A stretch of DNA of 64,000 bases, from positions 3,691,501 through 3,755,500 of the forward strand of contig NZ_CP142394.1 of assembly GCF_035930445.1 (NCBI RefSeq), written 5' to 3'. Positions within the stretch are counted from its first letter, which is position 1. Every line of letters starts with the position of its first letter. The stretch is from Sphingopyxis chilensis. Its GTDB lineage: Bacteria > Pseudomonadota > Alphaproteobacteria > Sphingomonadales > Sphingomonadaceae. The position numbers and the translations under genes were made by a program. The notes beneath the pieces were generated by a model that saw nothing but the letters and a program-made list of their open reading frames with translations, searched no databases and was not told the origin of the DNA. Below are positions 8,593 to 17,589 of the stretch, piece after piece.

Positions 8593-9744
8593 TCAAGACC
8601 TTCCGCGTTTTCTCGCCAAGTCGTACATGGCCGTCCCGGCGAGCAGATAGGCGCCGCTGCCATAGAATTGCGTCTCCTTCGCCGACACGCTGTCGGGACG
8701 GTCGCCGACCTGCTGAACCCAGCCGAGCATCCCGTCGGGCTGCACCGCGCGGCCGAGCGCAGCCCAGCCGCGCACCGCGGCGGGCTCGTAAGTCGCGCGG
8801 TCGAGCAAGCCATTGTCGACCCCCCACGCAAAGGCATAGGTGAAGAAGGCGGTGCCGCTCGATTCGGGCGGCGTGCCGCGATCATCGTCAAGCAGCGAGG
8901 CGGGCCAGTATCCGTCGGCCTTTTGCAGCGTCACCAGCTTCGTGGCCATGTTCTTGAACAGCTTCTCGTAATAGGGGCGCTCGGGGTCCTTTTCGTCGAG
9001 CACCTGCAGCACGCGGACGAGCCCGCCCATCACCCAGCCATTGCCGCGGCTCCAGAACAGCTTGCGCCCCTTGGCGTCGCGCATGTCGAAAAAGCGGCTG
9101 TCGCGGAAATAGAGCTGCTCCGACGGGTCGAAGAGATAATCGGTCGTCGCCTTCCACTCCTCGTGCACGAAATCGGCATAACGCTTGTCACCCGTCGCCT
9201 TGGCGAGGCGCAGCATGGTCGGGGGCGCCATGAACAAGGCGTCGCACCAGCACCAGCGGTCGGTGCAGGTCGATGTGCCCTTGCCCGGCGCGACGGGAAT
9301 GAATTCGAGCCCGATCGTCGGGCGGTTGGCGAGCACATGGTCGAAATAGGTTCGCATCGGCGTGATGGCCTGCCTGCCAGCGCCATTTTGCGCCGCCCAC
9401 AGCCACGCCTGCCCGATCAGCTGGTCGTCGGCGTGGAAGGGAAGGTCGCCCATCTGCCATTTCTCGGCGCGGCCGAGATCGAGCAGCGGTTTGGCGTATC
9501 GCCTGTCGCGATTCGCAAGTTCGGTGAGCGCGACCCAGAAGGTTGCCTGCTGCCAGTCGCGCACCTCCTGCACGCTCTTGCGCGCGGCGGGCATCGTCGC
9601 CCAGTTGGTTCGGTTCGCGAGCTGCCAGTCCGCGACGCGGCGCGTTTCGGCGAGGATCGCGGCGGGCTGCGGCATCGCGGGCTGGGCGGGCGCCGCCACC
9701 GCGGCGGGCGCCGTCATCATCATGGAAAACAGGCTCAGCGACAT
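8593..9744 (-). CDS. GH88/GH105-like unsaturated uronyl hydrolase
   Basis: A 383-residue protein with a short export signal. It shows the (alpha/alpha)6-barrel signatures of GH105/GH88: HADDQLIGQAWLW, WCDALFMAPPTMLRLA with the catalytic Asp of the family in CDALFM, and SRGNGWVMGG. These enzymes hydrate the unsaturated uronate left at the non-reducing end by polysaccharide lyases, releasing 4-deoxy-5-keto-hexuronate, the substrate of KduI. ATG 9744 is chosen because GGGAGAGG precedes it; a longer frame to 9840 crosses the operators. It is divergent from manD, and its promoter region carries both operator types. Confidence 0.85.
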   Translation of the reverse strand: MSLSLFSMMMTAPAAVAAPAQPAMPQPAAILAETRRVADWQLANRTNWATMPAARKSVQEVRDWQQATFWVALTELANRDRRYAKPLLDLGRAEKWQMGDLPFHADDQLIGQAWLWAAQNGAGRQAITPMRTYFDHVLANRPTIGLEFIPVAPGKGTSTCTDRWCWCDALFMAPPTMLRLAKATGDKRYADFVHEEWKATTDYLFDPSEQLYFRDSRFFDMRDAKGRKLFWSRGNGWVMGGLVRVLQVLDEKDPERPYYEKLFKNMATKLVTLQKADGYWPASLLDDDRGTPPESSGTAFFTYAFAWGVDNGLLDRATYEPAAVRGWAALGRAVQPDGMLGWVQQVGDRPDSVSAKETQFYGSGAYLLAGTAMYDLARKRGRS

Positions 9745-9784
9745 GGCATATCCTCTCCCTTTCAAGCCGGCCCGGCTTTTCGCC

Positions 9785-9800
9785 TTGACACCGGTGACAT
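9785..9800. promoter_or_regulatory. LacI-type operator, hydrolase/manD divergent promoter
   Basis: TTGACACCGGTGACAT matches the receptor-promoter operator around the ACCGGT core. It lies 41 bases upstream of the hydrolase start and 73 upstream of manD, so it could control either or both. Confidence 0.65.
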
Positions 9801-9832
9801 ACCTCTTTCCTTTTCTCGCAAGTGTCAATAAT

Positions 9833-9846
9833 GTTGTCACACAACT
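9833..9846. promoter_or_regulatory. GntR-type operator upstream of manD
   Basis: GTTGTCACACAACT is a near-palindrome of the same type as the tandem elements at 8499 and 57611. It lies 27 bases before the manD ATG, where bound protein would cover the promoter. manD is in one operon with the GntR gene, so autoregulation is likely (inference). Confidence 0.6.
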
Positions 9847-9872
9847 AGCCCATATTGGCCAGAGGGGATGGA

Positions 9873-11084
9873 ATGCCGAAGATCGTGTCAGCCCGGGTGA
9901 TATCGACGTCGCCGGGCCGCAATTTCACGACGCTGAAGATCGAATGCGACGACGGCACGACCGGCGTTGGCGATGCGACGCTCAACGGCCGCGAACTGGC
10001 CGTCGCGCACTATCTGTCCGAGCATGTCGCCCCCTGCCTGATCGGGCGCGACGCGCACCGGATCGAGGATATCTGGCAATTTCTCTACAAGGGCGCCTAT
10101 TGGCGGCGCGGCCCGGTGACGATGACGGCGATCGCGGCGGTCGACATGGCGTTGTGGGACATCAAGGGCAAGGTCGCGGGGCTGCCGGTCTATCAATTGC
10201 TCGGCGGCGCGGCGCGCGAGGGCTGCATGGTCTATGGCCATGCCAACGGGGCGACGATCGCCGATACGATCGAGGCGGCGCTCGACTACCAGCGGCAGGG
10301 ATATAAGGCGATTCGCCTGCAATGCGGCGTGCCGGGGATGGCGTCGACCTATGGCGTCAGCAAGGACCGCTACTTCTACGAGCCTGCCGACAATGACCTG
10401 CCGACCGAGAATGTCTGGTCGACGGCGAAATATATGCGCGTCGTCCCCGAATTATTCGCTGCGGCGCGCGAGGCGCTCGGCTGGGACGTCCATCTGCTCC
10501 ACGACATCCATCACCGGCTCACCCCGATCGAGGCGGCGCGGCTCGGCAAGGATCTGGAGCCTTACCGCCCCTTCTGGATCGAGGATGCGACCCCGGCGGA
10601 AGATCAGGATGCGTTCCGCCTGATCCGCCAGCATACGACGACGCCGCTCGCCGTCGGCGAAATCTTCTCGTCGGTGTGGGACTGCAAGGCGCTGATCGAA
10701 AACCGGCTGATCGACTATATCCGCGCGACCGTGCTCCACGCGGGCGGCATCACCCATATGCGCCAGATCGCTTCGCTCGCCGACCTGCACCAGGTCCGCA
10801 CCGGCTGTCACGGCGCGACCGACCTGTCGCCGGTGACGATGGCCGCGGCGCTGCACCTGGGGCTCGCCATTCCCAATTTCGGAATCCAGGAATATATGCG
10901 CCACACGGCGGAGACCGACGCGGTCTTCCCGCATGCCTATCGCTTTGCTGACGGCATGCTTCATCCCGGCGACGCGCCCGGTCTCGGCGTCGATATCGAC
11001 GAGGCGCTCGCCGGAACCTTTCCTTATACCCGTGCCTTTCTGCCGGTGAATCGGCTTGAGGACGGCACAATGTGGAGCTGGTGA
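9873..11084 (+). CDS. manD: D-mannonate dehydratase (enolase superfamily)
   Basis: A 403-residue enolase-superfamily protein with an N-terminal capping domain and a TIM barrel. The residues described for the Novosphingobium enzyme all appear one position later: Arg148, Tyr160, metal ligands Asp211, Glu237 and Glu263, and acid His213. It dehydrates D-mannonate to 2-keto-3-deoxy-D-gluconate in the cytoplasm, the last step of the glucuronate-fructuronate-mannonate route. ATG 9873 is preceded by AGAGGGG and chosen over a TTG at 9855. Its stop overlaps the DUF4861 start (TGATG). This gene is the best clue that the polymer contains glucuronate. Confidence 0.92.
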   Translation: MPKIVSARVISTSPGRNFTTLKIECDDGTTGVGDATLNGRELAVAHYLSEHVAPCLIGRDAHRIEDIWQFLYKGAYWRRGPVTMTAIAAVDMALWDIKGKVAGLPVYQLLGGAAREGCMVYGHANGATIADTIEAALDYQRQGYKAIRLQCGVPGMASTYGVSKDRYFYEPADNDLPTENVWSTAKYMRVVPELFAAAREALGWDVHLLHDIHHRLTPIEAARLGKDLEPYRPFWIEDATPAEDQDAFRLIRQHTTTPLAVGEIFSSVWDCKALIENRLIDYIRATVLHAGGITHMRQIASLADLHQVRTGCHGATDLSPVTMAAALHLGLAIPNFGIQEYMRHTAETDAVFPHAYRFADGMLHPGDAPGLGVDIDEALAGTFPYTRAFLPVNRLEDGTMWSW

Positions 11085-12010
11085 TGCGAAACCTATTTCT
11101 TGTTCTTGCCCTGTTCGCGACCCCGGCGGGCGCGCAGGAGCATAAGCCGATCCGCCCCGCCACCGTCGAAGAGCAAGGCGCGCGCGCCGCGGTCACGATC
11201 GCGGACTATCGTTTCGACGACCTGCTCTGGGAAAATGACCGGATCGCGTTTCGCATCTATGGCCGCGCGCTGGAGGCGGCCGAACCGCCGTCGTCGTCGG
11301 GGATCGACGCGTGGGGCAAGCGCGTGCGCTGGCCTTATATGGACCGGCAATTGCGCACCGGCGACCAGCATGCCGACCATGGCGAGGGGGTCGATTTCTA
11401 TAATGTCGGCACGGGGCGCGGCGCTGGCGGGCTTGGCATCTGGCACGACAACAAGCTGTGGACCTCGCGCAACTATGTGCGGCCGCGCATCCTGCGATCG
11501 GGACCGGACGTCGCCGACTTCGCCGTCGATTACGAACCCTGGCCCGTTGATACGCAGCGCACGGTGCGCGAGACGCGACGCTTCACCTTGCCCGCGGGCA
11601 CGAATTTCACGCGGTTGAACTCGACGATCATGTCGAGCAGCGATGCCGAGCTGATCGTCGGCATCGGCATCTCCAAGCGGCCGATCGGGGGCGCGAAGCT
11701 GGGTGACATCAGGAAGGACGAAGCGGCGGCCCGCATGAGCTGGTGGGGGCCCGCCGACGGCGACAAGGGGCGGATGGCGGCGGCGGTGATCGTCGATCCG
11801 GCGGCCTTTGCTGGTTTCGCCGAGGACGCCGACAATTATCTGATCCTCGTTCGCGTCCAGCCGGGGCGGCCCTTCGTCTATTACAGCGGCGCGGCATGGG
11901 ACAAGGGTGGCGATTTTGCGACCGAGGCCGACTGGAATCGCTATGTCGATGCACAGCGCCCCGATTTCCGGCCCGAGGCCTTGACCCTAGCCAGCTTCGC
12001 GGCGCGATGA
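11084..12010 (+). CDS. DUF4861 family exported protein
   Basis: A 308-residue protein with a clear signal peptide ([18 protein letters not shown]). The mature part matches the DUF4861 pattern: WENDRIAFRIYG, then DAWGKRVRWPYMDR, HGEGVDFYNVGTGRGAGGLGIW, and a C-terminal beta-rich part with YLILVRVQPG. No biochemical function is known to me for the family. It is translationally coupled to manD (TGATG) and precedes the GntR gene by 13 bases, so it belongs to the uronate operon. A periplasmic role in trimming or binding uronate oligomers is possible but unproven. Confidence 0.8.
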   Translation: MRNLFLVLALFATPAGAQEHKPIRPATVEEQGARAAVTIADYRFDDLLWENDRIAFRIYGRALEAAEPPSSSGIDAWGKRVRWPYMDRQLRTGDQHADHGEGVDFYNVGTGRGAGGLGIWHDNKLWTSRNYVRPRILRSGPDVADFAVDYEPWPVDTQRTVRETRRFTLPAGTNFTRLNSTIMSSSDAELIVGIGISKRPIGGAKLGDIRKDEAAARMSWWGPADGDKGRMAAAVIVDPAAFAGFAEDADNYLILVRVQPGRPFVYYSGAAWDKGGDFATEADWNRYVDAQRPDFRPEALTLASFAAR

Positions 12011-12023
12011 TAACGCAGCATCC

Positions 12024-12731
12024 ATGGCGGTAACCAAGGCGGCATCGCTGGCAGACGATCTGGTCCAGCGTTTCGAGGAACAGATCGAGACGGGCGAAAT
12101 GCCCGTCGGATCGCGTTTTCCGACCGAAAAGGACATCACCGAGACGTTCGGCGTCAGCCGCACCGTCGTGCGCGAGGCCTATTCGCGGCTCGCGGCGCGC
12201 GGCCTTCTGGTCTCGCGGCGCGGATCGGGCGCCTATGTTCCCGACGGCGCGCAATATCGCGCCTTTCAGGTTACCGCCGAGGAAATCGGCGAAATCGACG
12301 ATGTGCTGAGGCTCCTCGAAATGCGCATGGGGTTCGAGGCCGAGATGGCCGATCTCGCCGCGCGCCGGCGGACCGACGCCGACCTTGCGGCGCTGCGCCG
12401 CACGCTCGACGCGATGGAGGAAAGCCGCGACGTCGATGCGTCGGTCGCCGCCGACGCCGCCTTTCACGCCGCGATCGCCAGCGCGACCGGCAACCCCTAT
12501 TTCCTGCGGTTCACCCAGTTTCTCGGCGTCCGGCTCGTGCCATCGCGGCGGCTCTATCTGCAGGGCGACGATCCGGTCCGGCACCAGCGCTACGCGCACA
12601 CGATCAACCGCGACCATGAAGCGATCGTCGTCGCGATCGAGGCGGGCGATCCGGTCGCCGCGCGCCGCGCCGCGCGCCGGCACATCGAAAAGTCGATCCA
12701 GCGCTATCGCGGTCTGAAGGAGAGCCGATAG
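12024..12731 (+). CDS. GntR-family (FadR subfamily) transcriptional regulator
   Basis: A 235-residue regulator. An N-terminal winged helix (about residues 8-75; GSRFPTEKDITETFGVSRTVVREAYSRLAARGLL) is followed by an all-helical FCD domain with the DAAFH, HQRY and RDHEAIVVAIEAGD.VAARRAARRHI elements that hold a metal and the effector. FCD regulators in sugar-acid operons usually respond to a uronate or aldonate and repress their own operon. It is the last gene of the manD-DUF4861 operon. The TTGTCATACAA-like elements at 8499, 9833, 57611 and 57631 are its likely targets. Confidence 0.9.
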   Translation: MAVTKAASLADDLVQRFEEQIETGEMPVGSRFPTEKDITETFGVSRTVVREAYSRLAARGLLVSRRGSGAYVPDGAQYRAFQVTAEEIGEIDDVLRLLEMRMGFEAEMADLAARRRTDADLAALRRTLDAMEESRDVDASVAADAAFHAAIASATGNPYFLRFTQFLGVRLVPSRRLYLQGDDPVRHQRYAHTINRDHEAIVVAIEAGDPVAARRAARRHIEKSIQRYRGLKESR

Positions 12732-12815
12732 CGGGGCGAATCGGACGCAGAGGGGATGGCCGAATGTGGGTCAGGCAGGAAATTAGCTAGCTACCGACCT
12801 TGATTTCGACTCGTG

Positions 12816-13313
12816 ATGCTCTATTCCAACCCCGTGCAAGGCGACCCCGACAATTACCTCAGCCTGCTGTCCGCCGCGCAGATTGAAACGTTGCGGCACG
12901 TTTACGAGCACAAAAATTCCAAGCAGATCGCCCGCCTGATGAACGTTTCACCGCACACGGTCGATGAACGGGTTCGGCGGGTTTTGAAAAAGCTTAATGT
13001 TTCGAACAGGATAGAGGCAGCGCGAATCCTGGCGGTTAACGGTGTCTTCGATGATGTTACCCCTTATCAGCCTTTGACATATCAATTGATCGACCTAGGC
13101 GACGTTGCTCCGCCCGCCGATGCCGAAGCGGGGCGCAGTTCGTTTCGGCGAATTTTCGATATTGGTTCGCCATTTCCTACCGCGTCCCAGCCGGCCAACC
13201 GGCATGGGTTGATGGAAAGGATAATCTGGCCAATCCTGATCGCGTTCGCGACGATTTTGGCTTTCTCCGCCCTCTATTCGATCCTTGTCGGACTTGGTCG
13301 CGTTCTGACCTGA
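12816..13313 (+). CDS. LuxR-type HTH protein with C-terminal membrane segment
   Basis: About 165 residues. A LuxR-type helix-turn-helix occupies residues 15-70 (LSAAQIETLRHVYEHKNSKQ, SPHTVDERVRRVLKKL). A linker of about 60 residues and one hydrophobic helix near residues 133-158 end the protein. It has no receiver or ligand-binding domain. The layout suggests a tail-anchored, membrane-held DNA-binding protein. The start is uncertain: GTG 12813 and ATG 12816 are adjacent and no good ribosome site is visible. A 10-bp palindrome TAGCTAGCTA lies at 12784-12793, just upstream. Function unknown. Confidence 0.65.
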   Translation: MLYSNPVQGDPDNYLSLLSAAQIETLRHVYEHKNSKQIARLMNVSPHTVDERVRRVLKKLNVSNRIEAARILAVNGVFDDVTPYQPLTYQLIDLGDVAPPADAEAGRSSFRRIFDIGSPFPTASQPANRHGLMERIIWPILIAFATILAFSALYSILVGLGRVLT

Positions 13314-13322
13314 TGTTCGAAC

Positions 13323-13357
13323 GAATGCTGCGGGGGGGAACCGGTAGCATTCTTTTT
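13323..13357 (+). terminator. Possible rho-independent terminator after the LuxR-type gene
   Basis: GAATGCT (13323-13329) pairs with AGCATTC (13346-13352) across a G-rich loop and is followed by TTTTT. It lies 10 bases after the stop of the HTH gene and just before the ribosome site of the next gene. Confidence 0.5.
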
Positions 13358-13371
13358 CAAGGAAAAAGATA

Positions 13372-13746
13372 ATGCTGAATCAACGAGTTTCTGCGGCGAA
13401 GAAGATCGCTTCCGAGCTGCATCTGGCCGAAGACGCCATCGACGAAGTGATGATCCGCATCGCCCAGCTCGCCGCGACGCTGCCCACCGCGCGCCGCGAG
13501 ACGAACATGTCCGCGATCGTCGGCCAGGAAGCGATGGCGAAGGTCGCACAGGCGCTGGCCGCCGCCGGCGATGTCCGCCAGCTCCTCACCGACGCGCATC
13601 TGGCGCTGACGGTGACGCAGAAGGAAGTCGGCCTCGGCACGCGCATGTTCGGCGCGGGCGTGAAGCCGGCCGCTGCGAAGCTGGTCGACGAAGGCAGCAA
13701 CGACCGTCAGGGCGCAGACGCGCCGACGTTCGCGAAGGCCGGTTGA
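13372..13746 (+). CDS. Conserved-type hypothetical protein, helical
   Basis: 124 residues, ATG start with AAGGAAAAAG upstream. The protein is almost entirely helical, Ala-rich and soluble, with no signal peptide, Cys or recognisable catalytic motif; the C-terminal 30 residues look disordered. I do not recognise the family. It sits alone between a possible terminator and a small membrane-protein gene, in a group of four small genes next to the flagellar island. A structural or partner role for the neighbouring regulators is only a guess. Confidence 0.55.
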   Translation: MLNQRVSAAKKIASELHLAEDAIDEVMIRIAQLAATLPTARRETNMSAIVGQEAMAKVAQALAAAGDVRQLLTDAHLALTVTQKEVGLGTRMFGAGVKPAAAKLVDEGSNDRQGADAPTFAKAG

Positions 13747-13771
13747 TCCGCAAGAAAGGTTGACTGCCACA

Positions 13772-14185
13772 ATGTGGTCCGTGGCGATCTATTATGCCGT
13801 TCTGCTCATCACCGTGGCCGTCGCGATCCGACGCGGCGGACCGTTTGAACGCTGGGCAGCCTATACGGCATTGATCGCCTCGGTCCTCACGACGGCCGTG
13901 ACGCCTTTTCCGACCTGGACCAACATCGAGGTCAATATCTTCATCATCGACGTGCTGGTTCTGATGAGCTTCTGGTTCATCGCCATGCGGACGCAGAGTT
14001 TCTGGCCTTACTGGATCACCGGATGGCAGCTGATCGCCATTTTCGGGCATATCCAGAAGCTCATGTTCTCGGAGATATTGGCGCGGCCCTATTCGCTGCT
14101 CTCGGTGTATATATCCTATCCGATCCTGTTGCTGATCATCTACGCATCGGGATCCTACAGTCGGCGGAATGACGTCACGGCCTGA
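13772..14185 (+). CDS. Small integral membrane protein, unknown function
   Basis: 137 residues with four to five hydrophobic helices (around 3-20, 30-47, 55-73, 82-98 and 108-125) and a short charged tail (SRRNDV). ATG 13772 is preferred over TTG 13760; AAAGG lies upstream. No transporter or enzyme motif is recognised. It lies 25 bases after the helical hypothetical gene and 27 bases before a MarR-like regulator gene, so the three may be co-transcribed. Confidence 0.55.
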   Translation: MWSVAIYYAVLLITVAVAIRRGGPFERWAAYTALIASVLTTAVTPFPTWTNIEVNIFIIDVLVLMSFWFIAMRTQSFWPYWITGWQLIAIFGHIQKLMFSEILARPYSLLSVYISYPILLLIIYASGSYSRRNDVTA

Positions 14186-14212
14186 AATGTGGCTCCCCAG
14201 GGGCATCGTCAC

Positions 14213-14716
14213 ATGCAGCCGTTTTCGAACGAAGAAATTGCCGAGCTGAAATCGCGGGTCGATCAGATCCACGAACTGCTCGCGAGCCGCGGCGAGGAAT
14301 CGCCGCCCGCCGCCGTGCGCGGAGTCGAGGCGGCGCGCGACAGCGCTCCGTCCGATGCCGGGCTGCTCGACCAATTGTCGCTCAGCATCCAGATCAGGCG
14401 CATCCGCCGCAGCCATTTCGGCGACACCGAAATATCGGGACCCGTCTGGGACATGATGCTCGACCTGATGCTCGCGGGCGCGCACGGCCGCGTGCTCAGC
14501 GCCAGCGATCTCGCGACCGGCGCGGGGGTTCCGCTGTCGTCAGGGCTGCGCATGATCGCATCGCTCGAACGGCGCGGGCTGGTGCATCGCTCGATCGACG
14601 AGCGTGATCGCCGCCGCACGATCGTGCGGCTGAGCGACCACGGGACCGAGCGCATGGCCAGCTATTTCGAAAGGGTCGGCGGCGTCCGTCAGGCCATGCT
14701 GCAGCTGGCAGCCTAG
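14213..14716 (+). CDS. MarR-like winged-helix transcriptional regulator
   Basis: About 167 residues. The N-terminal 50 residues are helical and hydrophilic. A winged helix follows (VWDMMLDLMLAG, LSASDLATGAGVPLSSGLRMIASLERRGLVHRSIDERDRRRTIVRLSDHG), with the MarR-typical DERDRRR wing. Either ATG 14213 or an in-frame GTG at 14189 could be the start. It ends 13 bases before the convergent fliA gene with no clear terminator between. A role in flagellar or lifestyle control is suggested only by position. Confidence 0.65.
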   Translation: MQPFSNEEIAELKSRVDQIHELLASRGEESPPAAVRGVEAARDSAPSDAGLLDQLSLSIQIRRIRRSHFGDTEISGPVWDMMLDLMLAGAHGRVLSASDLATGAGVPLSSGLRMIASLERRGLVHRSIDERDRRRTIVRLSDHGTERMASYFERVGGVRQAMLQLAA

Positions 14717-14729
14717 TTGCGCCAATCGC

Positions 14730-15476
14730 CTATTCGGTCATGTCCTTCATCATGCGATCGACCTTGGCCATCGCCTCGCGCTTGATCTGGCAGATGCGCG
14801 CCGCGCTGACGTCGAGCGTCAGCCCGATTTCGTGCAGGTTGAGCTCTTCGAAGAAATAGAGCTGGAGCACCATCTGCTCGCGCTCGGACAGGCGGCCGAC
14901 GCACTGGCGCAGCGCGCCCATCAAATCTTCCTGCTCGCAGCGATCGTCGGCGCCGGCATCCTCATCAGCCGCAAGGAAGGCGCCGATATCGGTCAGCTCG
15001 TCGAGCGAGGTCGAGCGGCCGTGCGTCGCATTGCGTTCGAGCGCGAAATAATCCTCCGCCGACATGTCGAAGGCGACCGCCATCTCGGCCGTGGTCGGCG
15101 CGCGCATCAGCTGCTGTTCGAGCGTGCTGCGCATCGCCTGGATCCGCTTCGCGGCGACCATCGCCGAACGGCCGACGTCGGCTTCGCGGCGCAGCTGGTC
15201 GATCATCGCGCCGCGGATGCGCGTCGTGGCATAGGTCGCAAAGGCGAATCCGCGCTCCTCATAATGGCGGCTTGCTTCGATCAGCGCGATCAACCCGGTC
15301 TGGATCAGGTCGTCGAGCTCGCTCGTCCGCGACACGCGCGAAAAGACCTGCCAGGCGATCTTGCGCACCAGCGGCGCATATTCCTCGACCAGCGCCTCGG
15401 CGCTCTCGCCATAGCCGCGCGCTCGCGGCGCGCGGCCGCCGCTCGCGGCAAACTGCTCGGCGGGCTCAATTCTCAT
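14730..15476 (-). CDS. fliA: RNA polymerase sigma factor FliA (sigma-28)
   Basis: 248 residues with sigma regions 2 (LVRKIAWQVFSRV, DDLIQTGLIALIEASRHYEERGFAFATYATTRIRGAMIDQLR split over two helices), 3 (TTAEMAVAFDMS) and 4 (LSEREQMVLQLYFFEELNLHEIGLTLDVSAARICQI). This is the FliA/WhiG domain order. It directs late flagellar genes; promoters of its type are visible before flgM, motA, fliD and fliC. It overlaps flhA by 11 bases and is last in the transglycosylase-flhA-fliA operon behind a sigma-54 promoter. Its antagonist flgM is encoded 3.3 kb away. Confidence 0.93.
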   Translation of the reverse strand: MRIEPAEQFAASGGRAPRARGYGESAEALVEEYAPLVRKIAWQVFSRVSRTSELDDLIQTGLIALIEASRHYEERGFAFATYATTRIRGAMIDQLRREADVGRSAMVAAKRIQAMRSTLEQQLMRAPTTAEMAVAFDMSAEDYFALERNATHGRSTSLDELTDIGAFLAADEDAGADDRCEQEDLMGALRQCVGRLSEREQMVLQLYFFEELNLHEIGLTLDVSAARICQIKREAMAKVDRMMKDMTE

Positions 15477-17589
15477 GCGGTTGGTCCTCCATATGGGCTA
15501 CCGGCCCGGCCGCGAGGCGCGGCACTTCGGCGCCGATCGTCGCGACAATTTCGGTCTGCTTGGTCGCCGGAATCTCGAGATAGGAGATGACGGCGACGTC
15601 GGGGAAAGTGGCGCGCACGAGGCGCGAGAGGGCGGAGCGGCAGATCGGCGAGGCGACGAGCGCGAAGCTGCGCGTCTGGAGCAGCAGCGGTTCGACCGCC
15701 TGACCGACCTGTTCGATGATCGTCATCGCCAGGCCGTGTTCGAACGGCCATTCGGCGGCGGGATTGGCGCGAACCGCCTGATTGAGCAGCATCTCGATCT
15801 CGGGGCTGAAGGTGACGACGGGCAGCGGCATCCGGCTCGGCACGATCGTCTGGACGATCAGCGCGCCGATGCGCTGGCGCACCGCTTCGACAAGGTCGAT
15901 CTCGCCGAGCTGCTGCGCCGCCAGCGCGACCATCGCTTCGGCGATCTTGCGGAAATCGCGCAGCGGCACGCGCTCGACGAGCAACGATTTGCAGAGGCTC
16001 GCGACGCGCGGCAGCGCATAGCCCTGGGGGCTCAGATTCTGGGCCAGCTGCGGATAACGGGTCTTGAGATTGTCGATCAGCGCCTGCGCGTCGTCGATGC
16101 CGAACAGCTCGGCGGCCGAACCGACGATGCTGTTGTTGAGGTGCGTCGCGACGACGGTGGCGGGATCGACGACGGTATAGCCCGCCGCGATCGCGTCATT
16201 CTGCATCGCCTTCGGAATCCACAGCGCGTCGAGGCCGAAGGTCGGATCCTTGCACGGGCGGCCGACGACCTTGGTGACGAGGTCGCCCGAATCGAGCGCG
16301 AGCATTTCGTTGGGAAAGACCTCATCCTCGCCGACGATCACCCCGGCGACCGAGATGCGATAGACGTTGCCGGGGAGCGAAAGGTCGTCGCTGACCTTCA
16401 CGGGCGGAACGACGAAGCCGAGTTCCTTCGACAACTGGCGGCGGATGCCGGTGATGCGCGTCATCAGCGGCGACCCCTTGCGTTCGTCGACGAGGGTGAC
16501 GAGCGCATAGCCGATCTCGAGCTGGCACGCGCTCGCGTCGCTGACATCGGACCATTCGATATGCGACGGGTCGGGCGCGGGGGCTACGGGCTCGGGCAGG
16601 TCGGCGACCGCCGCCTCGGCGCGGCGGAGCTGCCAGCCGATCGCGAAGGCAAGCGCGGACGCGGGCAGGATCAAGAGCTGCGGCATCGCGGGGACGAGGC
16701 CGAGGATGAGGAGGATGCCGCCGACCGCCATCCAGATCACGGGCGAGGAGAATTGGCTGCCGATCTGGCCGCTGAGGTCGAAGGGCGAGGCGACGCGGGT
16801 GACGATCGCGGCGGCGGCGATCGATAGCAGCAGCGCCGGGATCTGCGCGACGAGCGCGTCGCCGATCGCGAGCGTGATATAGGTGCTGCCGGCTTCGGAC
16901 AGGCTGAGCCCGTGGCTGAAGATGCCGAGAATCAGCCCGCCGATGATATTGACGAACAGGATGAGCAGCCCCGCGACTGCGTCGCCCTTCACGAATTTCG
17001 ATGCACCGTCCATCGAGCCGTAGAAATCGGCTTCGGTGCCGACCTCGACGCGGCGCGCCTTGGCCTCTTCAGGGGTGAGCAGCCCGGCGTTGAGGTCGGC
17101 GTCGATCGCCATCTGCTTGCCGGGAAGCGCGTCGAGGGTGAAGCGCGCGGACACTTCGGACACGCGGCCCGCGCCCTTGGTGATCACGATCAGATTGATG
17201 ATCATCAGCACGAAAAAGACGAACAGGCCGACGACATAGTCGCCGCCGATCAGGACCTGGCCGAACGCCTCGATGACATGGCCTGCCGCTGAGGTGCCCT
17301 CGTGGCCGTGGACGAGCACGACGCGTGTCGAGGCGACGTTGAGCGCGAGCCGGAACAGCGTCGCGAGGAGCAACACGGTCGGGAAGGCCGAGAAATCGAG
17401 CGGTTTCGAGGCCTGCAGCGCGACCATCAGGATCAGGAGGCTGATCATGATGTTCGCGACGAAGCTGATGTCGAGAATCAGCGGCGAGACCGGGATCACC
17501 ATCAGCCCGACGAGGATCAGCATCCCCGCCGGCAGTGCCGAGATGCTGGCGAAACGCGCGACGTTGCGGAGGTTGAAGTCCGCGGTCAT
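15466..17589 (-). CDS. flhA: Flagellar export gate protein FlhA
   Basis: 707 residues, normal length. About eight N-terminal membrane helices (residues 15-330) enclose the FHIPEP-family motif RFTLDALPGKQMAID followed by DADLNAGL. The large cytoplasmic domain (from about 350) forms the nonameric docking ring for export chaperones. Overlaps of 4 bases (ATGA) with the transglycosylase gene upstream and 11 bases with fliA downstream show a single transcript. Confidence 0.96.
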   Translation of the reverse strand: MTADFNLRNVARFASISALPAGMLILVGLMVIPVSPLILDISFVANIMISLLILMVALQASKPLDFSAFPTVLLLATLFRLALNVASTRVVLVHGHEGTSAAGHVIEAFGQVLIGGDYVVGLFVFFVLMIINLIVITKGAGRVSEVSARFTLDALPGKQMAIDADLNAGLLTPEEAKARRVEVGTEADFYGSMDGASKFVKGDAVAGLLILFVNIIGGLILGIFSHGLSLSEAGSTYITLAIGDALVAQIPALLLSIAAAAIVTRVASPFDLSGQIGSQFSSPVIWMAVGGILLILGLVPAMPQLLILPASALAFAIGWQLRRAEAAVADLPEPVAPAPDPSHIEWSDVSDASACQLEIGYALVTLVDERKGSPLMTRITGIRRQLSKELGFVVPPVKVSDDLSLPGNVYRISVAGVIVGEDEVFPNEMLALDSGDLVTKVVGRPCKDPTFGLDALWIPKAMQNDAIAAGYTVVDPATVVATHLNNSIVGSAAELFGIDDAQALIDNLKTRYPQLAQNLSPQGYALPRVASLCKSLLVERVPLRDFRKIAEAMVALAAQQLGEIDLVEAVRQRIGALIVQTIVPSRMPLPVVTFSPEIEMLLNQAVRANPAAEWPFEHGLAMTIIEQVGQAVEPLLLQTRSFALVASPICRSALSRLVRATFPDVAVISYLEIPATKQTEIVATIGAEVPRLAAGPVAHMEDQPHEN

